Assembly: GCF_900172335.1 (NCBI RefSeq)
Contig: NZ_FWFX01000002.1
Span: 62,001 to 126,000, forward strand
Direction: 5' to 3'
DNA: 64,000 bases
From: Roseovarius albus
GTDB taxonomy: Bacteria; Pseudomonadota; Alphaproteobacteria; Rhodobacterales; Rhodobacteraceae
Shown: positions 1 through 7,971 of the stretch, one piece after another
Layout: the number at the start of each line of letters is the position of its first letter
Position numbering within the stretch: position 1 is the stretch's first letter
The notes under the pieces: model-generated
The model's input: only the letters and a program-made list of their open reading frames with translations
What the model was told of the DNA's origin: nothing
Databases searched by the model: none
Program-made: the position numbers and the translations under genes

Positions 1-5
1 CAGTA

Positions 6-788
6 ATGGCATATCTATTCTTAGACGACAGTAAGCATCATAGATCCGGATTCTCACTTGCAGCATTCGCCATTTGCGATACGGATCCCACAGAGGAAAT
101 GGACGCCCTCTTTCGCGAGTATGGCTTCGATCCGGGCACGTTCGAGTTCAAGTCTTCTGCAACCATGAACGACAACAATAATCTTCAAGCGCTGCGAGAC
201 AGCTTGAAACACTTTATCGCACGCAACTGCAAAATGGCCCTATGCATTGTAGATAGTGCAGAAGACACTAGGAAATTAGGCCCCGCTTCGCTGACGCTTT
301 TGCGTAGCGCACTGAAGCATCCCCGGCTCGAGGGCCAGCAGCACGAGGTCTTCTTTGATGAAGGCCTATTCAAACATAAAAGCGCGGCTGAGGCTTTAGT
401 TGCAGGAGATCCGGAACTCCAAGACTGCAACTTCCACTTTGAACAGGATTCCAAGGCGGTAATGGGTATCCAACTTGCGGACATCATGGCCCATACGTGC
501 AGCATTATGCTGTTGGAAGCACTCGGTTATATTACCAAAAAGGTGATCGTCAACGCCCCTGGGGACAGTGTATATGATGGTCTCGAGGTCGAGCTCGGCT
601 TCGAGATGTGGGCAGGGATCCGCTACGCATTTCTCAGCCAAAACAAGCCGAACCCAAAAGACGGTTTCGACCTAGCAAACGTCGACGTTTATCCTTGGGG
701 GTTATTTATTGATGAGAGCGTCAACGAACGAATTGCTCCTGCGGCGATGGACCGATTTGGGGAGAACTATTTGGGGTGCATACATTGA
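6..788 (+). CDS. DUF3800-like protein
   Basis: A 260-residue protein starting at an ATG five bases into the window, so its upstream region is not visible. The N-terminal YLFLDDSKH, with acidic residues after a beta strand, and the later run IQLADIMAH (around residues 151-160) match the layout of DUF3800 proteins, which are thought to have an RNase H-like fold with catalytic acidic residues. Family members are common in phages, integrated elements and defence islands; their biochemical role is largely unknown. It precedes the STAND operon on the same strand but is separated from it by about 250 bases, so co-transcription is uncertain. The family assignment is by motif impression only. Confidence 0.6.
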   Translation: MAYLFLDDSKHHRSGFSLAAFAICDTDPTEEMDALFREYGFDPGTFEFKSSATMNDNNNLQALRDSLKHFIARNCKMALCIVDSAEDTRKLGPASLTLLRSALKHPRLEGQQHEVFFDEGLFKHKSAAEALVAGDPELQDCNFHFEQDSKAVMGIQLADIMAHTCSIMLLEALGYITKKVIVNAPGDSVYDGLEVELGFEMWAGIRYAFLSQNKPNPKDGFDLANVDVYPWGLFIDESVNERIAPAAMDRFGENYLGCIH

Positions 789-1040
789 TAGTCTTTGACC
801 GACATTGGACCCCCTGCCGGAGTGCTGAAATTGCGGTCCGCCTTGCGGCTTTTCGCGACATCTGTAGAGTTTTGGAGTTTCCGGACATCTTGCTCGATCT
901 AGTGGTTTCGAATTCAACGACAGGAAATCGACCTTTGGCGAAGACTAATATGCCCTGAAGCAGGATGACAGCATGAGCTGAGATGCAAGTGTTCACTCAA
1001 TCTTCTAAACCTCATCGTTTCGACGGAAAATTATTGCCCC

Positions 1041-3698
1041 ATGAGAAAACAAGAACTCCTAACGAAATCAAGCGGATTACTAGCGCGATTTGCCTATGAT
1101 GTGCGCGTGAAAAACTCGATGGGGCTTTTCGACATAAACACAATAGCCGAAGACCTGCTGGTACCAGTCTTTTCTGTCGTATTCGATTGTCCGGATCTCC
1201 AGAACCAAAATAAAATCCAGATGAATTTTCCGGCGGTTGATCTGGGCTGTTCGAAAAGTAGAGTTTCTCTGCAAATTACTTCCGACGGCTCGAGCGGAAA
1301 GGCTCTGAAAACGGTAGAGAAGTTTGAAGAACACGGCTTGGGAAGCGAGTTTGATCGCTTGCTAATCTACGTTCTGACAGAGAAGCAGACGAGTTATTCG
1401 TCTAAAAAGCTAGCACAAGCTGCAACGGATTGCTCCATAGATTTTAGCCCTGAGCGGGACATACTAGATTATCAAAACCTATCTCATCTATTGAGCGAAC
1501 TTCCGGAAGAAAAACTGGAGGCCGTCGCAGACATTCTAGACGGTTTTTTTGCCGCCGAAGATACTGACCGCAAATTTCGGGCGGAACTGAACGCTTTCTT
1601 AGAAGTCAGCGTAAGAAAGATCGAAGATGAAAAAAGCTCCAAAAAGTATATTCCATCTGTTTTTGTCGAGACCACAAAGACAAAAGAAGAGATGAGATAC
1701 TTCGCAAACCCCTTGTTTTTTTGCGAGAAAATCGACGATGCCCTGTCTGACTTCGATTTGGTAGAATACAATAGAATTCTTCAGCTTTCGCACATGCAGC
1801 CAATCAGTTTCGACCTAGAAACTACCATTTCATCTCCTTATCCAAACACGCTCTCGGATCTTTTTGGACGTCTGACAACTCAGCTTGATGGCATTTCCCA
1901 GATGAAGGCGCACTTGCTTCCATATACTCACGAAGGACAAGCAGAGAAAACGTTCGGCTCGCATGACTACTTGAGTGGTTATTGGGAGGTATTTAGGCAC
2001 AGTCTGACATATGGCGGTATGGGCTTGGTTCGGTCCCTCGAAGGCATCCAAAAGATGGTTGAACTTGCACACGCAAAGATTTTCCTGGTCACAGGTATGG
2101 CGGGTCAAGGCAAAACGAATTTTATTTGCGACCTAGTTGAAAACCAATTCCGAAAGTTTGAAGTCCCAACGATATTTATACCCGCGAGAAAGCTGAACGA
2201 TTATCCTGGACCGAATCGTCTGCTGTCCTACATCGCAAATAATCGTTATTCTCCTGAGTTCGGTGACCCACATGAGCTCTTTCAACTACTTAATGCTGTC
2301 GCTGCCGACTTTGGAAAGCCATTCATAATCGCTATAGATGGTATCAACGAGGTTGGTGACCTGGATGGGTTTGTGTCTGAGCTCAGAGTCTTTTTGGAGG
2401 CCCTATGCCAGTACGAGTACATAAAGGTTATTATTTCCTGTCGAAGTGAATTCTTCGATCATAAGTTCTCAGGCCTATTTGAACCTCAGTTCTCAGGATT
2501 CATGCACCGTGTGCGAGATCTGAGAAGCAAAATGTCTGACGAAAACAAACTTCAGCTGCTTGCGTCCTATTTGGAGCACTTTAAGGTACGTGGTCGTTTG
2601 TCGAGTTACGCTGAAAGGGTGCTACAAGACGACCTAATCTTGCTAAGGATTTTCTGTGACATCAACGAAGATCAGAAGGTTGGTTTCGTACCGGATATCT
2701 ATAAGGGCGAAATCTTTGAGCGATACCTTATGACAAAGATTCAGGAGTTCCCCAAAGACAAGCAACAAGAGGCTATTTCAACACTCTACCAAGTCTGCGC
2801 GAAAATGTTGTCGGTAGGGGACTTCGCCCAAATTGCTCTGGACGGCTTTAGTATGGAGCAAAGGCAGATCATTGACGCTTTTGTAGGAGAAGATATCGTT
2901 CTCCGGAGGGAAGTTCCTCCGACTGGGCTCTCCTCTTTGGGCCTTTCCAACATCTCATTCACTTACGATGAGATGAGGGATTTTTTGTTGGCCCACTTTG
3001 TGATCAGCCAATTGTCAAAGGACGACCCAGATGCAGTCACTACCATGTTTGGCAATATCAAAAAATGGCCGATCTACGAGGGCTTCTTTCGGTACGCGTA
3101 TGTTTTATCTCGCAAGGAGCTCAACGACCATGTGATAGCTCTCTGCGAAGCTAACGACGATTTCCAAACCCACTACCTTAACAATCTTCCAGTTCTGTCA
3201 CCGGACATACAGTCTGAATCCGACGTCTCGACGGTGCATGAGCTGCTTGCCAAACCAGCCGCAGATCGTCAGCTTCGGAGACTGTTTTGGTTCCTTTTCA
3301 GGAAACGCGTCCTGACTGATCCTATAAATATTCAGATACTCTTGGATCATTTAGCTGGCCTCGAAGACGCGGGGCTAGAGGCATTTGCAAAGGCAGCATT
3401 CTCAAGATCTGAAGGCTATCGAGATGATGAATGGCGGGATCAAATCGGCAGTTTATTGAAGTCTCTTCTTGGTTTAAGTCGCGAGGAACAAATCGGGGTT
3501 GGCGAGGCGGCACTTGCAGTGTCGCTGTTCTTTGCTCCTCATGCGCGTTGGGACGAAAGAGAAGCGGTCAAGAACCTATTTTCCGAGAGATTCGAAGTAC
3601 CAGAGTTTTCTGGTGCGTTAGACCGATGTGCTAAGACAAGTTCAGTGCGTGTCCGCGAATGCCTCGCCGAGATAGCAGAAGGTATCAGTTCGCAATGA
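1041..3698 (+). CDS. STAND-type NTPase with SMEK-like N-terminal domain
   Basis: An 885-residue protein. Residues 1-170 look like the SMEK-type N-terminal domain found on many predicted NTPases: NSMGLFDIN at 25-33, then VDLG followed by VSLQITSDGSSGKALKTVEKF around 66-95, a stretch that also resembles a nuclease-type core. Residues 340-600 form a P-loop NTPase module with Walker A GMAGQGKT (352-359), Walker B FIIAIDGINE (428-437) and a sensor-like SCRSEFF near 470. The C-terminal 280 residues are helical and may be a repeat sensor region. STAND proteins of this plan are mostly phage-sensing effectors that oligomerise on recognition; that role here is inference. No strong ribosome binding site is seen before the ATG. 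Its stop overlaps the next gene's start (ATGA), so the four genes to 5494 form one operon. The preceding 250 bases contain no convincing gene. Confidence 0.8.
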   Translation: MRKQELLTKSSGLLARFAYDVRVKNSMGLFDINTIAEDLLVPVFSVVFDCPDLQNQNKIQMNFPAVDLGCSKSRVSLQITSDGSSGKALKTVEKFEEHGLGSEFDRLLIYVLTEKQTSYSSKKLAQAATDCSIDFSPERDILDYQNLSHLLSELPEEKLEAVADILDGFFAAEDTDRKFRAELNAFLEVSVRKIEDEKSSKKYIPSVFVETTKTKEEMRYFANPLFFCEKIDDALSDFDLVEYNRILQLSHMQPISFDLETTISSPYPNTLSDLFGRLTTQLDGISQMKAHLLPYTHEGQAEKTFGSHDYLSGYWEVFRHSLTYGGMGLVRSLEGIQKMVELAHAKIFLVTGMAGQGKTNFICDLVENQFRKFEVPTIFIPARKLNDYPGPNRLLSYIANNRYSPEFGDPHELFQLLNAVAADFGKPFIIAIDGINEVGDLDGFVSELRVFLEALCQYEYIKVIISCRSEFFDHKFSGLFEPQFSGFMHRVRDLRSKMSDENKLQLLASYLEHFKVRGRLSSYAERVLQDDLILLRIFCDINEDQKVGFVPDIYKGEIFERYLMTKIQEFPKDKQQEAISTLYQVCAKMLSVGDFAQIALDGFSMEQRQIIDAFVGEDIVLRREVPPTGLSSLGLSNISFTYDEMRDFLLAHFVISQLSKDDPDAVTTMFGNIKKWPIYEGFFRYAYVLSRKELNDHVIALCEANDDFQTHYLNNLPVLSPDIQSESDVSTVHELLAKPAADRQLRRLFWFLFRKRVLTDPINIQILLDHLAGLEDAGLEAFAKAAFSRSEGYRDDEWRDQIGSLLKSLLGLSREEQIGVGEAALAVSLFFAPHARWDEREAVKNLFSERFEVPEFSGALDRCAKTSSVRVRECLAEIAEGISSQ

Positions 3699-4072
3699 GG
3701 GATCATGTATTGTTAGTATTACCCACCTCTTGGGAGCCAAACAGGCAGGCATTTCTTACGCAACTTGGGGTATCGGAAGGAGGTCTCGGCGAACAACTTT
3801 TCGGAAAGGTGTACAATGCTCTTTTTGTACACTCGACTGAGATGAGACGGGAGTTTGAACGCTACTACGCTGTCGAGTATGGCTCACCTGAAAACTATGC
3901 TCGAATTGTGCACGGGCTCGAGTTAGATGACGAAGAACTGGCCCATGATCAGATTTTTTTGGTTACCTGGTTGCCGCAGATTGTCGATGGAGATTATGAA
4001 GAGAACCAACTAGACACGGTTCTCGCCTGCATTGAAGAGCTTGAAAGGGCCAACAATGAAGCTAAAACTTGA
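3695..4072 (+). CDS. Small acidic protein of unknown function in the STAND operon
   Basis: A 125-residue protein. I chose the ATG at 3695 rather than an upstream ATG at 3659, because 3695 overlaps the NTPase stop as ATGA, the classic layout of translational coupling. The protein is rich in Asp and Glu, has no signal peptide or membrane segment, and ends in a charged helix. I recognise no domain. Its last 17 bases overlap the next coding region. Its place between a STAND NTPase and a radical SAM pair suggests an accessory or adaptor role, but nothing in the sequence shows what it does. Confidence 0.75.
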   Translation: MRDHVLLVLPTSWEPNRQAFLTQLGVSEGGLGEQLFGKVYNALFVHSTEMRREFERYYAVEYGSPENYARIVHGLELDDEELAHDQIFLVTWLPQIVDGDYEENQLDTVLACIEELERANNEAKT

Positions 4073-4454
4073 TTTTGTTTCAAATAGTTCGTCGACGTCC
4101 TTCGTCTATATCTCAGATAGCGACTTCACTGAGGAGGTTTTCATGAAGGCCGTAGGTGTTGATCCGAATGGTCCCGTAGGTGAACTTTTCCGCGAAATGC
4201 ATTATGAGATGATCTCTGGAATGCAATACGGTGAGACCATCGCGACGTCCAATCAAGCAGAACAGCTGGCAAACAAACATGAATTCACACCTGACGTAAT
4301 TGAGCGAATGAAAGAAGCCATAGCCCAAGGAAAATCGGTCTACACAGGTTCTCTCAGTAGCGATGGTCCGTTCGCAGAGTCTTTGTTGTGTATGGAAATG
4401 TTTGAAATCAGATCTGATGAATTTTTCATCAACGCATTCAATAACTATTGGTAG
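4056..4454 (+). CDS. Small protein with N-terminal NSSSTSF motif; possible radical SAM substrate
   Basis: A 132-residue protein. The start at 4056 is preferred over 4032 because GAAAGGG lies six bases upstream and because the product then begins MKLKLDFVSNSSSTSFVY. A similar N-terminal block (basic residues, Asp-Phe-Val-Thr/Ser, Asn, a run of Ser, Phe) is, from memory, shared by many otherwise unrelated small bacterial and phage proteins of unknown role. The rest is acidic and soluble, with one Cys near 117 and an aromatic end (NAFNNYW). It overlaps the gene before it by 17 bases and the radical SAM gene after it by 7, so it is translated in fixed proportion to them. The enzyme next door makes a modified-peptide substrate an attractive idea, but that is inference; it could equally be a partner or a regulator. 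Confidence 0.75.
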   Translation: MKLKLDFVSNSSSTSFVYISDSDFTEEVFMKAVGVDPNGPVGELFREMHYEMISGMQYGETIATSNQAEQLANKHEFTPDVIERMKEAIAQGKSVYTGSLSSDGPFAESLLCMEMFEIRSDEFFINAFNNYW

Positions 4455-5494
4455 ATAAATTGCTCAAGTCTGTTCGTTACAGTAGTTTAGGCTACACGTC
4501 GTTTTTCAACTCAGAGACCGGATTCTTTGCGAGAATGCCCGACAAAGGAGAGCCTGACCCATTTTGGTCACCTCACGGCCCAGAGCTAATGGACATATCG
4601 ATAACCAATTGGTGCGATAAGGGCTGTGTCTTCTGCTACAAGTCGTCGACTAAACACGGGCAGCACATGGCGCTGTCAGACTATAAAAACATCATCGATC
4701 AAGCTTCCGAAATGGGTGTCTTTCAGGTTGCCTTGGGAGGCGGAAACCCAAACCAGCATCCTGATTTTGTCGAGATTTTAGAATACACTGCTTCAAAGGA
4801 AGTTGTGCCGAACTATACGACCAACGGGCGCGGTCTAAGTCGTGAAATCCTGGAAGCGACACGCAAACACTGCGGTGCCGTGGCTGTATCTGCCTACGAA
4901 CCGTTCAATGAAACAGCTGAAACCATAGAGACGCTGACAAAGTGCGGTATCAAGGTCAACGTGCACTTCATTTTGGATTCAGAGAGCATTGACCTTGCAA
5001 TTGCATGGCTTCAGGAGCCGCCAGCTTTTTTGTCAGGCATCAACGCCATAATTTTTCTAAACTACAAACCGTCTGGCCGGAAGGTCTTTGAAAAGAAGAT
5101 GTTGCGGAACAGTGATCGGTTGGATGAGTTTTTCAAGCTGGCAACTTCAAGCCAGCGAAAATTAAAAGTTGGTTTCGACGCTTGTTGCGTAAGCGGTGTC
5201 TTCGCTCGAACTAGTTCTAATACCAGCATGGTGGACGCATGCGATGCCGGGCGTTTTTCCATGTACGTCTCTGAAGACCTCTCGGTTCATCCATGTTCCT
5301 TCCAGAGCGGCCTTGCAGAGGGCGACAAGCTGACGGACAGTAATTCTCTGCTAGAGATCTGGACCAAGTCCAAAAACATGTCGTCATTTCGTGATTACTT
5401 TGCCTCTGACCGCTGCGGAGGCTGCTCGCATCGCTCCAATTGCATGAATGGATGCCCATTGTTCGACGATCTAGTTGTTTGCGGCAACCGCTAA
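4448..5494 (+). CDS. Radical SAM/SPASM domain enzyme
   Basis: A 348-residue protein starting at TTG (4448), inside the end of the preceding gene. The radical SAM cluster motif CDKGCVFC (C56, C60, C63) binds the catalytic 4Fe-4S cluster, and GGGNP near 97-101 corresponds to the SAM-contacting GGE region. The C-terminus has a full SPASM pattern: Cys in DACDAGRF, Cys in HPC, then C-x2-C-x5-C-x3-C (CGGC, NC, GC) and a last Cys in LVVC, able to hold two auxiliary clusters. SPASM enzymes modify peptides or protein residues, as in RiPP maturation and sulfatase activation. Here it is the last gene of the STAND operon, after a small NSSSTSF protein that may be its target. No recognition domain typical of RiPP enzymes is evident at the N-terminus. 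Confidence 0.9.
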   Translation: MVDKLLKSVRYSSLGYTSFFNSETGFFARMPDKGEPDPFWSPHGPELMDISITNWCDKGCVFCYKSSTKHGQHMALSDYKNIIDQASEMGVFQVALGGGNPNQHPDFVEILEYTASKEVVPNYTTNGRGLSREILEATRKHCGAVAVSAYEPFNETAETIETLTKCGIKVNVHFILDSESIDLAIAWLQEPPAFLSGINAIIFLNYKPSGRKVFEKKMLRNSDRLDEFFKLATSSQRKLKVGFDACCVSGVFARTSSNTSMVDACDAGRFSMYVSEDLSVHPCSFQSGLAEGDKLTDSNSLLEIWTKSKNMSSFRDYFASDRCGGCSHRSNCMNGCPLFDDLVVCGNR

Positions 5495-5623
5495 GCTATT
5501 ATCCCGCGAACGGGGCCATTCGTGAAGTTTCCCGCAATCGACGAACATCAGTGCATTCATTTAGACGGTACAACCTTCACGTCTGAAGCGAACTTTCACT
5601 TCCTCGCCAATTAGTGATGCTAG

Positions 5624-5914
5624 TTAGTCATATATCACGACAACCACCTGTCCTACATCCACTTCTTTTGCATTCAGATCTAGTTCGCGGATGATGTACC
5701 GGCCCGCACGGCCGGTGATATGGCGGCGGTAAGTCTTGCCTGTTTGGTCGATGAACAGACAACGAATGTCGCTATAGTCACCCCATATGCCTGCTATGGC
5801 CATTAGGGGAATGCCCTCGGGCAGGCGGACGACTTTTTCATAGCCGCGATAGTCGATACCGTATTCTAGGGCTTGCCGGAAACCAAGCGTGAATTGAGGA
5901 TGGTCAAATTGCAT
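5624..5914 (-). CDS. Hypothetical protein at the end of the mobilisation operon
   Basis: A 96-residue protein read on the minus strand, 30 bases beyond the relaxase stop, so probably the last gene of that operon. It looks like a compact beta-rich soluble protein and ends in a valine-rich strand (VGQVVVVIYD). No domain is recognised. Small accessory genes after relaxases are common on mobilisable plasmids. The 129 bases between its stop and the radical SAM stop form a convergent junction with no obvious terminator hairpin. Confidence 0.6.
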   Translation of the reverse strand: MQFDHPQFTLGFRQALEYGIDYRGYEKVVRLPEGIPLMAIAGIWGDYSDIRCLFIDQTGKTYRRHITGRAGRYIIRELDLNAKEVDVGQVVVVIYD

Positions 5915-5944
5915 GAAGTGCCTTTCTGCGATTTGGATCTTCGT

Positions 5945-7501
5945 TCAAAGTGAGTGTCCCGCGCCGCAGTGGCTATCACGGGCCTCTAGCTCTCGTTCAG
6001 CCGCTTCTCGGCGTCTTTCGCTAGTTTCCAGCTGGTCTCCAATCTCGCTTGAAGCGTCTCGTAATTCTGCTCCTCGCGCAGCAAGTCGGCCAATGTGGTG
6101 ACGGACGTGAGATGTGATTTCATCAATAGCGCCACGCAATGTGCCAAGCCATTCACCTTGCTTTCGATCCTGCTGGTCGAGCGTTTCTCCAAGGCGTGCA
6201 ATTCCTTGGCTGAGCTCTCGCAGGCAGTCACCAATCGTTCGACGGATGCGAGCAATTCGCGCTCCAATGCTGTCAGGGATTGCGTCATCTAAGGCTCCTT
6301 GATCTTGATGCAGATGATCGGCGTCTGCGCCAATGTGCAGGTCTTCAATTCGGTCCGTTCGGGGTCCAGCGTCACCCATGTCTGCCCTGCCTGTTCGATC
6401 CGGGTCAGGCCAAGCCTCGACATCTCCGAGCGCATGATCAAACCCGTCCAAAACCAACTCGCCAGTAGCACTGTCGCGATCCAGGCTGAGACCATCCCCA
6501 CGATCACCCAGGGCGAGATCGTTAACCAGCGGCGGATCTTCTCGCTCCGCCTCTCCAGCTCGCTCTTGCTGTCGCTCAGAAAGAACCTGATATCGGTCTC
6601 GATTGTATGCAGCGCGCTGGTCGCAATGCTGCTGAAATCGCTCCTGAAGCTCTCCAGCTGAGACTCCATCAAGGCGGCGTGGTCGCTCCGGATCGTCTCC
6701 AGATCCGCGTTCAATTTCTCGGCGAGACGGTTCGGCTTGCCAGTCGTCATGGAAAATCTCTCCTTTCAAGCGCCAGCGCTCACCGGTGTCGGGGTCTTTG
6801 GCTGTGATGTAATTCTTGCTGGAACGAGGTATCTCGAAGCCCGCGTCGGTGAGCGCATCAACCAGGCTGGCTCGGTCGGTGATGGTGCCGACGCTGATCT
6901 GATCGAGGATCCAATCGTGCAGCGCCTCGCGACCTTGCGCGCGCGTCGGCGCTTCAATCGTCACCCTCACTTCGCGAGTGCGTTCTGGGTCCAAAGGGTC
7001 TGCCCAACCGTGGATTTGGTTCATCAAATCGCGCAGGCTGGAAAAGGCGCTCTCATGTCCTGGCGGCGCGATGTTCAACGCCTTGCCGGTACTGAGCTCA
7101 AGGCGTGGCGTACAGAAGTGCAGCTCGACATTGCCTTCATGCGAGTGGCGCACCCAGAGGCAATCGTATTGATCCCTGTCCAGCCCAGCAAAGGCCAGAG
7201 CCTCAAATAGCTCAATGGCCTCCTGCTGGGCGGCGGGGCTGGGGTCATCGCTCTCGGCAAAGCTGATGACACCTGCCGTGTAGCTCCACTTATTGGCGCT
7301 CGCATCGATCAGTTCGCGGGTCTGATCGGGATTGCCGTGCAACACCTCGGGCAGCGGGTCGCGGATTTTGGTTTGCGGCTCACCGTTGTCATCGCGGATC
7401 AGATTGCGGTTCTCGTCGTAGACCAGAACTTCGCGTGCGGTCAGGTAACCCACGGGTGCCGCGCCGCCGCCAGTTCCGGTGGAGAAGAAAGAGATGATCA
7501 T
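5945..7501 (-). CDS. Relaxase / mobilisation nuclease (MOBP-like)
   Basis: A 518-residue protein. The first 260 residues are a relaxase domain: a short start with GTGGGAAPVGYLTARE carrying a candidate catalytic Tyr19, and the metal-site block RHSHEGNVELHF near 140 followed by TPRLELSTGKALNIAPPG. The C-terminal half is hydrophilic and charged, and its DNA also encodes two other proteins in another frame (6289-6750 and 5986-6288). The start ATG overlaps the MobC stop (ATGA). Relaxases nick the transfer origin and lead the strand into a conjugation channel. With no type IV secretion genes present, the element would be mobilisable rather than self-transmissible. Confidence 0.85.
   Translation of the reverse strand: MIISFFSTGTGGGAAPVGYLTAREVLVYDENRNLIRDDNGEPQTKIRDPLPEVLHGNPDQTRELIDASANKWSYTAGVISFAESDDPSPAAQQEAIELFEALAFAGLDRDQYDCLWVRHSHEGNVELHFCTPRLELSTGKALNIAPPGHESAFSSLRDLMNQIHGWADPLDPERTREVRVTIEAPTRAQGREALHDWILDQISVGTITDRASLVDALTDAGFEIPRSSKNYITAKDPDTGERWRLKGEIFHDDWQAEPSRREIERGSGDDPERPRRLDGVSAGELQERFQQHCDQRAAYNRDRYQVLSERQQERAGEAEREDPPLVNDLALGDRGDGLSLDRDSATGELVLDGFDHALGDVEAWPDPDRTGRADMGDAGPRTDRIEDLHIGADADHLHQDQGALDDAIPDSIGARIARIRRTIGDCLRELSQGIARLGETLDQQDRKQGEWLGTLRGAIDEITSHVRHHIGRLAARGAELRDASSEIGDQLETSERRREAAERELEARDSHCGAGHSL
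5986..6288 (-). CDS. MbeD-like small coiled-coil protein nested inside the relaxase gene
   Basis: A 100-residue reading frame lying wholly inside the relaxase coding region in a different frame. Its ATG directly follows the TAG of the other nested gene and has AAGGAG six bases upstream. The product is a charged helix-forming protein (MTQSLTALERELLASVERL) expected to form a coiled coil. In ColE1-type plasmids mbeB and mbeD are nested in the relaxase gene mbeA in the same way, and the order and size here match that plan. The match is to layout and protein character rather than to a recognised sequence motif. Confidence 0.6.
   Translation of the reverse strand: MTQSLTALERELLASVERLVTACESSAKELHALEKRSTSRIESKVNGLAHCVALLMKSHLTSVTTLADLLREEQNYETLQARLETSWKLAKDAEKRLNES
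6289..6750 (-). CDS. MbeB-like membrane protein nested inside the relaxase gene
   Basis: A 153-residue reading frame inside the relaxase gene in a different frame. The ATG has AAAGGAGAG about nine bases upstream. The first 90 residues are a charged helical region, followed by one hydrophobic segment (WVIVGMVSAWIATVLLASWFW cut to its core, about residues 100-122) and a short tail. A nested gene for a helical protein with a membrane segment is the arrangement of mobB in RSF1010 and mbeB in ColE1, where the product helps the relaxosome and its coupling to the membrane channel. The frame is open, has its own ribosome binding site and butts directly onto the next nested gene, which favours a real gene. 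Confidence 0.65.
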   Translation of the reverse strand: MTTGKPNRLAEKLNADLETIRSDHAALMESQLESFRSDFSSIATSALHTIETDIRFFLSDSKSELERRSEKIRRWLTISPWVIVGMVSAWIATVLLASWFWTGLIMRSEMSRLGLTRIEQAGQTWVTLDPERTELKTCTLAQTPIICIKIKEP

Positions 7502-7971
7502 TCGATGTTCCCGCCTGTGTGTGCCGCCACGATCTGCGCCAATTGCCTCTCGATGACCACCAGCTGCGTCGCGACCTGAAGCGCATCGATCTGGCTCGCG
7601 CGGCCGGATTTGACCGCGCCGTTGATCCAGCGGGAGAGCTGGTTGAGGTTGCCGCCGACACGGGCAATTGCAAAGGTCAGCTTCGGGTCAACACGGGGGA
7701 CGGGCTTGCGCCGACGTGCCTCGACCAGCCCCAAGGCCTCTCGCATCAGCGTGGCATTGGCCAGGCCAGCGGCGCGCGCTTTGGCCACAAGCGCTGCCTT
7801 TTCGGACGGTGTGCATCGAAAGATCACGCTCTCGGAAAGGCCCTCTTTGACGCCGCTTGCGCGCGTCTGGTTGGGGTTTGAAGGGGAGGCTTGCCGCCCC
7901 TCACAAGTCCCGCCGATGTAATCGGTGGGTAACCTTGCTCTCTGCTCTTTGTGGGGATCAGTTGCGTTCAT
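7498..7971 (-). CDS. mobC: MobC-like relaxosome accessory protein
   Basis: A 157-residue protein beginning MNATDPHKEQ. This start is preferred over a longer frame because its ATG overlaps the stop of the preceding gene (ATGA at 7968-7971). Residues 55-90 (VIFRCTPSEKAALVAKARAAG) look like a ribbon-helix-helix DNA-binding unit, and ARVGGNLNQLSRWIN near 115-130 is the signature of the MobC family. MobC proteins bind near the transfer origin and help the relaxase open the DNA. The stop overlaps the relaxase start, giving a fully coupled replication-mobC-relaxase operon. Confidence 0.8.
   Translation of the reverse strand: MNATDPHKEQRARLPTDYIGGTCEGRQASPSNPNQTRASGVKEGLSESVIFRCTPSEKAALVAKARAAGLANATLMREALGLVEARRRKPVPRVDPKLTFAIARVGGNLNQLSRWINGAVKSGRASQIDALQVATQLVVIERQLAQIVAAHTGGNIE

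Noticed and set aside
776..958. 60-residue frame after the DUF3800-like gene
   Set aside because: No ribosome binding site, overlaps the end of the gene before it in another frame, and has no recognisable features.
3659..3694. Longer start of the 125-residue protein in the STAND operon
   Set aside because: The ATGA overlap at 3695 is a better start; the extra residues are basic and unlike the rest.
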